A DNA stretch of 64,000 bases from Sphaerolaimus hirsutus. Lineage: Eukaryota; Nematoda; Chromadorea; Monhysterida; Sphaerolaimidae. Positions within the stretch are counted from its first letter, which is position 1. Each line of letters begins with the position of its first letter. The notes beneath the pieces were generated by a model, which was not told the origin of the DNA, searched no databases, and was given only the letters and a program-made list of their open reading frames with translations. Positions 32,847-44,000 of this stretch are shown here, piece after piece. The translations under genes and the position numbers were made by a program. The DNA lies in assembly GCA_964036195.1 (NCBI GenBank), contig OZ038452.1, positions 18,470,704 to 18,534,703 on the forward strand. Reading direction: 5' to 3'.

Positions 32847-33044
32847 TATACGCGGCGGACATTACACTTAGTATGAAAACCTACCATAACCATAACCTGA
32901 ATAGTGAACCAAAAATTATAAAATTTTTTGATCGTAATATTTCGTTTTTTTACTATGGAATAATTAATTGCGAAATTTATCACAAGATTTTATTCATCAA
33001 ATTATGGTAGGTTTTCATACTAGGTGTGCTGTCCGCCGAGTATA
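32847..33044. mobile_element. fold-back MITE with CGGCGGACA ends
   Basis: TATACGCGGCGGACA on the left pairs with TGTCCGCCGAGTATA on the right. Inside, GTATGAAAACCTACCATAA pairs with its inverse. The flanking CTAGG...CCTAG suggests insertion at a TA. Confidence 0.6.
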
Positions 33045-33177
33045 CCTAGAAATAGCGATATTGTACTCTTGACAGCAACAACGTTACCATTTCGCCAATG
33101 TGGGTAACCCCTCATTCTCATACCACTCCCCCATTGGAAACACGTGCATTTCCCCCTGAGAAAACTTCAAATGAATT

Positions 33178-33533
33178 TACCATAGTACCTCGAATTATTT
33201 CCCCTCGAAATACCTCACCCCCCTCCGGAATGATGTACATCATGTATGCAATGTACGTGATGTATTTATTACTGCTAATTTGTATTGTAGCTACACATAG
33301 ACTAGTTTGTGTAGCTATCTACGTTTTGATGTCCAAATATATCCTGTTTGAACACATTTATTACCTGTTTTTGGTACGCAAATGCCTATTATTTACTACG
33401 ATCCTTACGACAATTTCTGACGAAATAATAACGCCCCCCCTGGAATAAGCCCCCTCGAATTAACTCCCTCCCCTCAAATTATAATATGGCAAAATAATAA
33501 ACGCCTATGGGGGTATTTCGAGCTAATACGGTA
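33178..33533. mobile_element. TA-flanked MITE, uninterrupted relative
   Basis: The ends are TACCATAGTACCTCGAATTA and TATTTCGAGCTAATACGGTA. It serves as the empty-site reference for insertions in 21963-22844 and 31308-32850. Confidence 0.7.
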
Positions 33534-34228
33534 CATAATATTTATAGGAATTTACAAATCCAAGGGGAGGTCGGCAGAGATACCCTAAATGAATCAACAA
33601 TTTCACTTAACAATCTACGAACCACAGTAAAAAGTATTTTGGGGCAGCGGTTTCAAGGGGAATATAAAATGACTGGGGGAAAATTAGCAACCCATTCCTA
33701 CATCCCCACTGAATAACAGAGCAAAGTAGTTATAAATTGAAATTGAAATGAAACATGCAATTGTTTACTGTGGGACTGAAAAATATCCCATATTTCCTCT
33801 ATATACCCCCCCCAGCGCTCGAAACTCGATTTTTCTCAAACTCGAGTTCAAGTTTTCCGGTTTTCCTCAAACCTCAAATTTTTTCCGGTCGAGTCGGCGA
33901 GTCGAGTCGGGCGAGCCAGTGAAAGATCGAGTCGAGTCGAGCAAAGATCTCGAGTCTCGAGTCAAGTCGGATGCGTTACTTTTTGGTATGACCCTTGCAG
34001 TAATTTTTGATACTGGTTTCTCTACCAATGTTTTCACACACACTTAATGGAGTCTAAATGCCAACAGTTCATTTAAATATCAAGATAAAGCAAAAATAGA
34101 ACTTTTTATCACTCATGTTGCTACAAATAAAGTTGCAAAAATAAAATTGGCCTAGGGATGGAAAATATTTTACAACATTTTTTTGGATCAGTGCCAACAT
34201 TGGTGTGTGTCTGTTTCACATGTGGCGC
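33534..34228. other. non-coding, with a GAGTCGAGTC-rich patch
   Basis: At 33815-33970 lies a degenerate GAGTCGAGTC/CTCGAGT array with the same low-complexity look as the hAT-like arms, but I could not define ends or a duplication. The rest is AT-rich and unassigned. Confidence 0.4.
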
Positions 34229-34422
34229 TGCACATGCTAGTTTACTGTCCGATTTTGGTAAACTCATAAATCGGCTTTGAACGCATATGAATTTACGATA
34301 ATGATGTATCTGTCAACTGCAGTTGATGGGGATTAAGAATAACTCATTTCAGTAAACTCAAATGCGTTTTTTCAAAGCCAATTTATGAGTTTACCAAAGT
34401 CTGGTGCTAAACTACTATGCAC
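34229..34422. mobile_element. fold-back MITE with GTCAACTGCAGTTGAT centre
   Basis: Two imperfect arms (…GGTAAACTCATAAATCGGC… and its inverse) surround a palindromic centre shared with 20478-20670. Confidence 0.5.
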
Positions 34423-34815
34423 ATGCACATTATGTAGAATTGTATGGCAATACGAAATTTGAGTTTTAACACCATTCAATACATATGCCAAGCCAATCCA
34501 CAATAAATATATCACACATGTGGTGTGGAAATGCGCGCTTGCACGCAAGTAGTGTATATCACCATTATAGAACGTCACTTTTACCAAAACCAAATAGTAG
34601 TGGAACCGTCCTTGTCAAAATTCATTTCACTTCAGTTGAAAACGTGAGAGACATAATGAAGCGACTACGACCCCTACGCTAAATGATTGTGCAAATCACT
34701 AACTGGCAAATACATGTTGAATGTTTTTTACATGTATTCACAAAGAGTATAAAAATACAATCACCCCACCAATGCAAAAAATGTACAAAAGTTACAGAAA
34801 CATGTCCAATGAATC

Positions 34816-35477
34816 TCAATCATCCTGCACCATCTGTTCGCCGCTGCTACCCTCATTTTCACACTGTTCACAACTGAACCACCCTTGCTTTACCAGAGAT
34901 TCATGTTTTTCAATCTCACACCACATCTGCCTTTCAACTGTAATTTTCATGACAGTTAAAATATATTCATTGAGACCATATGGAAAAAATGAATTTCAAT
35001 AAAACAACTTACATCCGTTTAGACTCTCACACATTTTCCCATTGTCACCACCCATATTTGCTGTGCACTCCCCGCAAGTCAACCTTTTACTTGATACACC
35101 CCACTTGTGATCCCTCATTTCTTTCTGACACATGGACACAACTGTAGAAACATAACAAAATTACTAGATATAATAAAGGTATACCCAATAAAATAGTATT
35201 CAAAAAAACTCACTGTATCTAATGCATGCACACTGTCCTGCATACGTCTCTGAATGCAAGGTATCACTGCTATCACTCCTAGCCAACCTCCAAATGGGAT
35301 GATTAGCCCTCAATTCCTTCTTTTGGCCATCATGCATTAGCACAATTTTCACCCTTTCCAATTTTGCAATTTTCTTACTCAGAAAGTCAATCCTTTGTCC
35401 CAGCTCTTGAAGTCTATCCTTTGACCAACCTTCCAATGTTTTTTGCTGATAAAAAAATGGTATATAAACATGTGTTC

Positions 35478-35557
<80 letters not shown>

Positions 35558-36411
35558 AAAAAACAACTATTCACTGACCTCTTTAATTAAATTTTCTCTC
35601 ACACTGTTCAGGTCACACAACCTCTCTCCTGTTTGAATCAAACTCATGTTGTCCTCCATAGCAATGTCCTTTATCTGGATTAGGCAATCAACCATTTTCT
35701 TCCTACTTTTTTTTGCCATATCAATTTTCATGCAAATTGCCATCATTTCACCTCTCTCCAGTTGAACTTGAGCCATATTCTACAAAAAATGGCAACTTTT
35801 GTAGTAAATTGTCTACATACCATACATTTAAATTCCACCAAAACAGGTAAAGTAGATAAACAAACCTTTTTGTTTTGCTCCAGTGATTCCAGTATTATAC
35901 CAAAGTTGCCATAAATCCTTTTAAGAAGTTTGAATGAATCTTTCATATCTTTCTTGAGGTAGTCATCATCTTCATACTCAACACTCCCCTCTGAACTTTC
36001 ACTTTTTCCATCATCCATGTAATCACTGTCGTTGGGATCATCCACTTCCAAGATTTCATCAGACTCACAAGTTTCACCAGTGCAATCTGATTTACAGTCA
36101 CTTTCAGGTTGTTCAGGACTAGCGGGTGAATAGTTTACAGTAACACCATTGTACAACGCCGGGCTCGGTGGTCTGAAGTTTTTCATGCAAGTAAGATTGG
36201 ACCCCACTAGCTGTAGATAATTTGCCAACATACGTAGTTGACACCCAGCTAGTGAAAATAAACTTGAAAGTAAAAAAGAAAAGTTTAAAAAAAAAACTAC
36301 TCACTCAGATGACACTTCAGGTGGACACTCTTGCTTTATATGAGCGACAGCTAACACTGGTGCTTCTTCATATGGTGGTTGTGAAGGTGTGTAGGCGCCG
36401 TCGATATCCAT
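34816..36411 (-). CDS. six-exon gene of unknown family, 395 aa, acidic and coiled-coil with two C-terminal Cys/His repeats
   Basis: Exons in transcript order: 36411-36305, 36262-35866, 35779-35579, 35445-35214, 35141-35013, 34937-34816. All five introns are GT-AG and phases agree at every junction; the sum is 1188 nt. The N-terminus starts MDIDGAYTPSQPP and carries an IKQE sumoylation-like motif. Residues about 80-130 are Asp/Glu/Ser-rich. The middle is Lys/Glu-rich and probably helical. Each of the last two exons contains a similar block of the form C-x4-6-H...W...C-x2-C (CGEC and CEQC), which may bind zinc. I do not recognise the family. Nuclear or chromatin work is possible but is only inferred from composition. 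The third intron holds a long CA microsatellite. It is divergent from the gene at 36956. Confidence 0.75.
35480..35556. repeat. (CA)n microsatellite
   Basis: About 38 uninterrupted CA units lie in an intron of the minus-strand gene 34816-36411. Confidence 0.95.
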
Positions 36412-36666
36412 AATGTCACTGCTCAGGTAGTTAGATAGATAGATGGCAGTGTGCTGCTGCTATAGTCACTCGATGTCACACTGTTTAGTTGGTGAAAAGA
36501 TCCCACATATTTATACCACCAGAAAGTGTACATGAACACACACACGTGCACATGCACAACAGGTATGCAGAGTTGGATCCAATCCAATAAATTTCACATG
36601 CACAAGGGCTATAAGCACATGAATGATGGTATGCTGAACAGAAGAGATCATTTAACAGATAATTAC

Positions 36667-36905
36667 GCATGGAGCTGCACAGTGCATATTGGATTCATTC
36701 CAAAACTTCCAAAACGTATCCACCTTATTGTCTGTTTACAATGCAATATTCAACCTGCATGGAGCTACATATTGCATATTGGATTCATTCCAAAACTTAT
36801 CCACCTTATGGTCTGATTACAATGCAATATTCGAACTGCATGGAGCTGCATATCCCATATTGGATTCATTCCAACACTCATCCCCCTTATTGTCTGATTA
36901 CAAAA
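36667..36905. repeat. three tandem 80-91 bp repeats between divergent genes
   Basis: Units begin GCATGGAGCT at 36667, 36758 and 36838, and share CATATTGGATTCATTCC and CTTATTGTCTG words. They lie within the 544-bp spacer between the start codons of two divergent genes, so they may be part of a shared control region. Confidence 0.75.
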
Positions 36906-36955
36906 GTGCCACCCAGTGGTTACTGCAAACACATTGAAAATTCAACGTTCCCATC

Positions 36956-37630
36956 ATGTCGCTTTTTGGCACTTCTCTCTCTGGTGATGGTGTGGATAAT
37001 GGGTGAGTTTTTATACGATTAAATACAACTATTCCTCATTTTTGCTCGCACATTTTTATGTTATTAACCCCCCTCCCCCCAGACTACTATCTAATCAAAT
37101 TGCTGACTTTGGTTGTAACACATCCTCAGAACAATTTTTAGCTAGTTATTTAACCTTGAATGAATTTCCAGCCCAAAACACCCAAGTTCCAACACAAAAC
37201 AACCAAGTTCCTATACAAAACAACCACGTTGTTCCAACACAAAACAATCAAGTTGTTCCAACTCAAAACAACACCCAAACAGAGCCTTCACAAAAAACCC
37301 AAAAGCAAAGAAGCAACAAATTTACAAAGAGCACCTCACTCCATTCAAACAAAGGTGGTACAACCAAAAAAACAACAAAGAGGACACATGTACATGCAAA
37401 CCAGCTTAGAAGCACAGTGAGTTGAAGAATTCAACCATTAATTGCACCATGACACCATGTTCAAAATGTTTTTTTATACTATTTTCAGACTATGTCTACA
37501 CAACCACAAGCAACAGAACAACACCAGCTACTGCTACCTCTACAAGTAACACAACAACAGCAACTACAACAACAAGCACCTCCACCCACACCTCCACAAC
37601 AGCAACAACAACATCAACAACATCAACACC

Positions 37631-37701
<71 letters not shown>

Positions 37702-38663
37702 AATCAACACCTACAAGGAAACCAGAGTCCCCAAGATGGCACACACTTCATGTTAGCTACATAATATCACCAAAACTGACTGTATTTGTTTTAAGTCGTC
37801 ACACTACAACCCCCCCACCCCCCCAACCCCAGGCAAATATCCAGAAGAACGCCGCAACCGCAACAGCGAGCCTACAAATCCAGTTTCACCCAAGTACAAC
37901 AGTTACTACCAGCCATGTTCAATGGACACATCAATGTCACATTCCACCCGTATTTCGCGAATGCAGACACAAAGAACATGGAACACTTCATAATTATCAG
38001 GTATTGGGTGGTATTTAATTAGACTATTTTGTTCAAAAAATTTGTTCAAAAATAAATTATATTTAAAATTTCAGAAACCTGGGGGAGTTGATAAAATCAG
38101 GTAACTGCGAGAATTTCATCACATGGTCGATGGGAATGAACTTATCACTCGAAGATGCATGCAATATTTCACTCATAGTGAGTAATTGAAAAAGTTTACA
38201 TCAGTTTGGTATCAAAATAATAATGTACACATGTATTCACGTATTACAGATGTTTTATGGATTCTCCGCAGCCAAGCATCTATCTACAGCTGCGCAAAAA
38301 CACTGCAAAAAATGCGAGAACGCGGATGAAGTCCAAATGGGTGTAAAAGAGATATGCGATGCAGTTGATGTGTACCACAAGAATGAAGGTGTAAGGGAGT
38401 CCATTTTCAAACAATTTTGGTTCATAGATGAGTTGGTTATTGCACAACTCGGAGTCGTATCCAACACATTCATCAAACCACACTCCAACCATTTACACAA
38501 TGCTATATTGAGGATTTTTGGAGGGGGTGGAAGTGATAACAATTATGGTATTTTTAGAATAAAACAGGTATTGTCTGTAGCAACGTTTAGCACAGAATCA
38601 GGAGAATTCTCCTTGCTCCTGTATTTTCTCACAATTTGGCTCCATTTTCTCCAACACGCTTGA
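36956..38663 (+). CDS. glutamine-rich multi-exon gene, unknown family
   Basis: Exons: 36956-37002, 37083-37416, 37489-37751, 37833-38000, 38075-38177, 38250-38567 (411 codons). All are bounded by GT-AG and every junction is phase-consistent. The protein starts MSLFGTSLSG, has an Asn/Gln-rich segment with repeated PTQNNQV words, a basic stretch, and then a long Gln run coded by CAA/CAG repeats (37560-37705). A non-repetitive C-terminal domain of about 200 residues follows, with a CKKC pair in the last exon. A donor at 38568 would lead on to an exon not found. Reading through it instead ends at a stop at 38661-38663. Composition resembles transcriptional regulators but no family is recognised. 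Confidence 0.65.
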
Positions 38664-38883
38664 GTGATTTTAGTGTGCTTAATTAAAATGATCATTTGAT
38701 TAACCAGTCTGAATAATGATAATAAATAAATGGATACACGCGTAGCCGAGAGTTAATAGAATGAAAAAATCAACTTTTTTATTATTCGAAATAACCAACC
38801 GGAAACCGCACCATTAGATAGCACCCATCGCCGCGATTCCAACGGTATATCACACTCACTCATACGGCAGATGGTTCCCGAGA

Positions 38884-39084
38884 TACCGTATTCCTTCTAA
38901 TAGAACGACACACCCCCAATAGAACGGTGCCTCAAATAGAACGGCAGGGTTTTTGACTCTGTTTTGCACCCGCAAAAACAATAGAACGGCGACCTCAAAT
39001 AGAACAGCACCTCCAATAGAATGACAGGTAAAAACGTTGACGAAAAAAACAGAACGACGCTCTTCTATTAGAAGAAATGCGGTA
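38884..39084. mobile_element. TA-flanked MITE with AATAGAACG words, family C
   Basis: The ends TACCGTATTCCTTCTAATAGAACG and TTCTATTAGAAGAAATGCGGTA are inverted. AATAGAACG-type words repeat throughout the 201 bp. Confidence 0.7.
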
Positions 39085-40300
39085 ATTGCATTAGAGTCAA
39101 AAGTTGAAAATATGTCACACACAACCGAATACGAGCCGAATACAAATAAAAAAACGTTTTCTCTATTTTTACTCAATTCATTCCCGCACATCAAAAATAT
39201 TGCTCTTTATACAGAGCCCGTTAAATACGTAGGTTAGATTTTTGGCGCAGTGCCATGATTTCACAAATTCGTGAAGCACACACTCGTTCCCAGCATGCAT
39301 TTTTAGGGTACGAGTGACACATCCATTGCGAAATATCTACAGCGAAGCCCAGCTCCACAATCTTTTGTGTTCACAGACGTCCATTTCCCGTCGCCAGCGG
39401 TGATTCACATTTTGAATGCACCAATAACGTTGTGCACAATGAAGTGCCTAAATTTGATTTGTATACACTCTACTATCACCACGCTAATAATATCCACATT
39501 TGGCTGTCTGGAAAACATTCCGATCAAAAGCACTCAGCGAGACAGACAAAAATGTTAGTCTGTCCCCACGATTTTAGCTACAGCGACCGCTTTTTACTTG
39601 TCGCAGTTGATCGAAATTGTATTTTTTCTTGCTACCACTCGTTGAGCGACTATAAAAGAGAAAATCAAACTATCTAGTGTCCAAAAACAATTTTCGGTAT
39701 TGATAAGCAACAAAAATACCAAAAACGATTTGGAATAATTTTTAAATTTCGATTTTCAACTCTATAGCTACTCAGCGAGTTGCAACACATTTTACATGAG
39801 TTTTACACCCCCCCACAGCAGCGAAATTCGAGGAACAATCAAATACAACATCTACTATCCCGAGCACGTCAACTGAACATCAACTCAACGGAAAGCGACC
39901 GCAATTGTACGTTTTTGTTGCATTTTTCGGAGGTTGAGAGCCTTGAGCGTTTTTGTTGCATTTTTTAGAGGTTGAGAGCTTCGCGCGGGTGAACATTGGT
40001 TGCGGAACTGGACTACACTTTACATAACTTTTGACACTTCGCATGACATTTGAAACTTTACCCAGTATTTCACATCACTTTGGACGCTTTGCGTAACATT
40101 TTACAGCGCGTATTTACGCACGCAAATCACTTTTTAACACCGCTCAAGCTAGATTTATGAGTTTTCATCAGTAAACTAACGTGCGCGGTGACAATTAACG
40201 CAAGGTCCAGTCAACATTCGACACAACAATACACTCCCATACACTTTTCTCCACCCTGTATCTCCCACACCTCCAAGTAAAGCGATTTTCAGGGCATTTT
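39085..40300. other. intergenic, no gene supported
   Basis: AT-rich DNA with a few C-rich patches. A frame at 39367-39558 has an FPSPAV phrase that recalls the channel family, but it lacks the following cysteine and splice support. At 40145-40200 there is a half copy of the fold-back arm seen at 34229-34422. Confidence 0.4.
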
Positions 40301-40490
40301 ACATGACTTTTGACACTTTGCATGACATTTGACGCTTTCCATGGTATTTTATACGACTTTTGACACTTTGCATGACATTTGGCATTTTCCGTGACATTTT
40401 ACACGACTGTTGACACTCTGCATGACATTTGACACTTTACACAGTATTTTACATGACTTTTGCACTTTGCATAACATTTTACATTTGGCA
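40301..40490. repeat. 50-bp minisatellite, about 3.6 copies
   Basis: Units follow the pattern ACGACTTTTGACACTTTG then CATGACATTTG... with 50-bp spacing. A looser earlier unit occurs near 40025-40090. Confidence 0.75.
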
Positions 40491-40829
40491 TATTTACGCA
40501 AAGTTCTCGTGTTTATGAGTACGTGCAGCGACAATTTTTGCAAAGGCGGGTCGGCGCCGAATCTGATCACCACGCCCCGCTTTTCACCTCGTGAACCCCC
40601 CTACCCCTTACCCCTTATTGCAGCGAGCGTACGCGACTGCAAACCACTCGCCGCCTACGCCGACATATTCGCAAAGCAGGCACGTTTTTTTCACATTTTT
40701 ATGAGCCACCCCCTTGAACAACACCCCCCTGAACCGATATTTTGTCACGCACTTTACAAGCGGGATTTATCGATGAATCCCTGACGCGTCTGCATTTTGT
40801 AAACGTTTTTTCTACACACGTCAGCCACT

Positions 40830-41018
40830 CGCTCAGCCAACGCGATGACAACCCCCCCTATCGACTGGTTTTTTTAAACCAGCGCTTTTACAACCTGGTA
40901 AAAAAACGCTGAATATCTATCTTCTCGACGGCGTCCAAAATAGCAGCCACTTTACCACTTTATCACAGACTTGAAAAAACCAGTCGATAGGGGGGGTTGT
41001 CATGGCGTTGGCTGAGCG
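40830..41018. repeat. inverted repeat, arms about 45 bp
   Basis: CGCTCAGCCAACGC...CTATCGACTGGTTTTTT on the left pairs with AAAAAACCAGTCGATAG...GGCTGAGCG on the right, around a loop of about 95 bp. A C7 run pairs with a G7 run. It ends 40 bp before the start codon at 41059, so it may be a fold-back transposon in a promoter. Confidence 0.7.
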
Positions 41019-41058
41019 GGTGGTCGACAAACCCTAAAAATCGTAAAAATCCCGCAGA

Positions 41059-44000
41059 ATGGCCCGACACAACCCGCTGCTCATTTGCGTGATTTTTTTT
41101 GGCTGCATCGAGGCAGCCAACAACCCCTGCGACGGGGAGCTGTGCGACTGCGTGGGTGTCGAAGCGGCGTGCAAAATCCTGCCAAGCTACGACCTATCCG
41201 GGTGGGTATTTTTTCACTGGTCAATTGTAACCCATAGGTAGTTTGTTTACCGTATTCCCTCTATTCACCCCTCCCCTCGAATTAATCCCTCTCAAAATAT
41301 CCCAGGTGTTTTTGGGCTGGGGAAACAATAAACCCCCCTCGAAATACCCCCATCCGTCTGGAATTATGTACACGGTGTACGCAATGCCCTGGTAGCAGCC
41401 ACCACGCATACGTCCACGCGTCCAAATGGGGGCTTTCATTCCAAAAGTTAACATATCCAGATTTTTCGATTTTTCAAAATTGCATTTTAAAGTTTGGCGC
41501 TATAGCCCGGCAGCGCCATGTTTGGGCGACAAAGCTCGCCCTGCACTTTTCAGATATCTCGAACATTTGTCTACAATTTTTGTGTCCAAATTCATGTTTG
41601 CGCATTTGGAAATGAAACTTTATTTTGTATGGAAAATCTGACCGCCGGCGCGCGCGCGTACACTTTTGGAAAATCGAAAAATCTTGATATGTGCACTTAC
41701 GAAATGAAAGTCCTGTTTTTCATAGGGGATCTGAGCACTTTCGATATGAAAATTGTGATTTTTCTGAAAAACGGTACCACAATGGACTATAGCACTGGGG
41801 GGGGTTTTTTTTACCAAAATGGGCAGAATTATACGTGGATGTCGCACCCACAGCTAACTCGATTTTTCTGGATTTTCTATTTTCTTTTTTCTTTTTTCTT
41901 TTTTCTTTTTTCTTTTTTCTTGGCGCTTGTGAACTTTTGGAACGGAAACCCCCAAATATAACTTGATTACCTGTTTTGGGTACCTATGAATTTTGTGGCA
42001 AATAAACCCCTCGAATAAGTCCCCCCCTCAAAATACCCCCTCAAAATTTCCAAAATTTGAAAAAATAAACCCCCAGCGGGTATTTCGACAAAATATGGTA
42101 TGTATTTACAAGCAAAAAAGCGCATGAACTAGCAAACTCGAAGAGGTACAATAATTAGCGATTTTGGGCAAAGTTTCTCAAAAATACTCACTTTTACATT
42201 TTTATCAGAAGTATTTCACTGTAAAAAAACCCTTTACATTTTTCCCGTTCCGCATGGTACTTTGAAAACGTCACCCCGCAGCTACGGCGTCAACTACCAC
42301 ATCCAGAAAGTGAGGGTTTCAACACCCCTCAACGCTTTGTGCGGCGCCATCAGTCTCATGTTCCCGAATGCCGGGAAGGATTTTGCGTGTCCGGTCGGTG
42401 GTTTCAGGGGTTTTATTCATGAGGGGGTTTTAGTTGTGGGGGGTTTTAGTTGTGGGGGGTTTTAGTTGCGGTGGTTTCAGTTGTGGGGGGGTTTCAGTTG
42501 CGAGGGATTCCATAAATTGGGGGGGTTATAAAAAAAGTCGCCAGCGTAAACAGTAAATAAAAATGCATCAAAGTCGCATCATCAGGTGGGCAACCCCCCG
42601 CCGACGACGAGCACCACGACGAGCACCACCGCGAGCGCCACGACGACACCCGCTCTGACATCAACTGCAAAAACTTCCACCAAGGTGTCTGAAATCACGA
42701 CCCTGTTTGCAAAGCGCACGACCGACTTTCTGGTGGGTGATTTTTCCCTCCATTTCAAAAAAACCACCATCATCCAGTAAAACAATCGCAGCCGCTCACA
42801 ACACCTGCCCCAAAAACTCTGTACAAATACAAGTCAAAGAGCGGTGAGGTGAAATTGTGTCGAGTCACGAGTTTCACCTGCGATTGCGATTCCTGCTCAA
42901 AAAATTGCCCGCGTGCCACCCCGCAAATCATCTGGGTTGGTGCATTTTGAAATGCTGCATTTCAAAATGTCAACCCCACCCTTTTTCCAACCAACAGATC
43001 ACGCCCTCCCCGAAAAACGAAACAACGACAAAAACCCCACCCGCGACTACAACCCCACCTGCGTGCACATTCGAGGAGGCCGCCCAATTGGTGGTTTTTC
43101 AGGATGCCCCCCGTTTTGAATATATGTGCCACCATCACGCGCCTTCTTGGAGGCGGCTTCAGAGGCGATTGACACTTCAGAGGCAGTTGACCACTGTCTC
43201 GTTAGTAACCGACGTATTTTCCCCCCCATTGCCATATTTCTTCTAATAGAAGAGCATCATTCTATACACGCCATTATATCGGAATCTGCCATATTTTTTA
43301 TGAAACATCCCGTTCTGCCATTTCCATTGGGCCTGCGCCTCTGCGCATGTTTACCCGCCGTGCATGTCAGGAGTATTCAAGACTTTGACCCTCCAGGGGG
43401 TTGGATAGATGGCTAATCGCTCCTCTGGAGGGATAGATAGCTAGAAAAAAATTTTTTGGGGCTTGGGGGTTCGTGGGGATTCATTGTATAGGCTTTTTCA
43501 TAATGAGGAAAAACGGTAGAAAAATCGCTAAAAGTAAGTGAAAAATTACTAAAAATGGGTATAAAGGCGCATATACTACAAGAAATAGCTGAAAATAGAC
43601 AATAAAACACATGAACTAGCGATTTTGAAGGTGAAAATGTGTGGGTTAAAAAAATGAGCAATTTTGTGTGAAAATTAGGGTCTACATGCACAGCGGGTAA
43701 ACATGCGCAGAGAGCCTCAGTCTTTCCATTCTCCATTTTTTTGCGGGTTGCGTCTTCCTTTTCTATTCCGAGGTACGCTCTTCTATTAGAAGAAATACGG
43801 TACCCATAAAACACGCCCTAACACCACCACGCCAATACAAACGCATAGGTCACCGACACCGGTCAGTACCGTGCAGCTGGATGGTGGTGGTTGTATGAGT
43901 GATCCAGAGGTACGCACGTGAACCACTTCCAAAAACAAAAACTTCCAAAAACCTCCCAAAAATGCAGATGAAGCAACTCGTGCTACAGCTCAAACAGCTG

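Larger units (their letters stand above)
31308..32850. mobile_element. TA-flanked MITE carrying two younger MITEs
   Basis: The outer ends are TACCGTATTGCCTTAAATTA and GGGGGTATTTCTAGGTATA. The body resembles 33178-33533. That relative shows the body without the insertions 31458-31870 and 31941-32671, each placed at a TA dinucleotide. Confidence 0.65.

Noticed and set aside
35364-35558. ORF with a Thr-His run
   Set aside because: Translation of the CA microsatellite in an intron.
37422-38018. 198-codon Thr-rich ORF over the CAA repeats
   Set aside because: It is the shifted reading of the CAA/CAG repeat; the Gln frame is the one that joins in phase to both neighbouring exons.
39367-39558. Channel-like FPSPAV phrase
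   Set aside because: No following conserved cysteine, no splice sites in phase and a low-complexity hydrophobic continuation.
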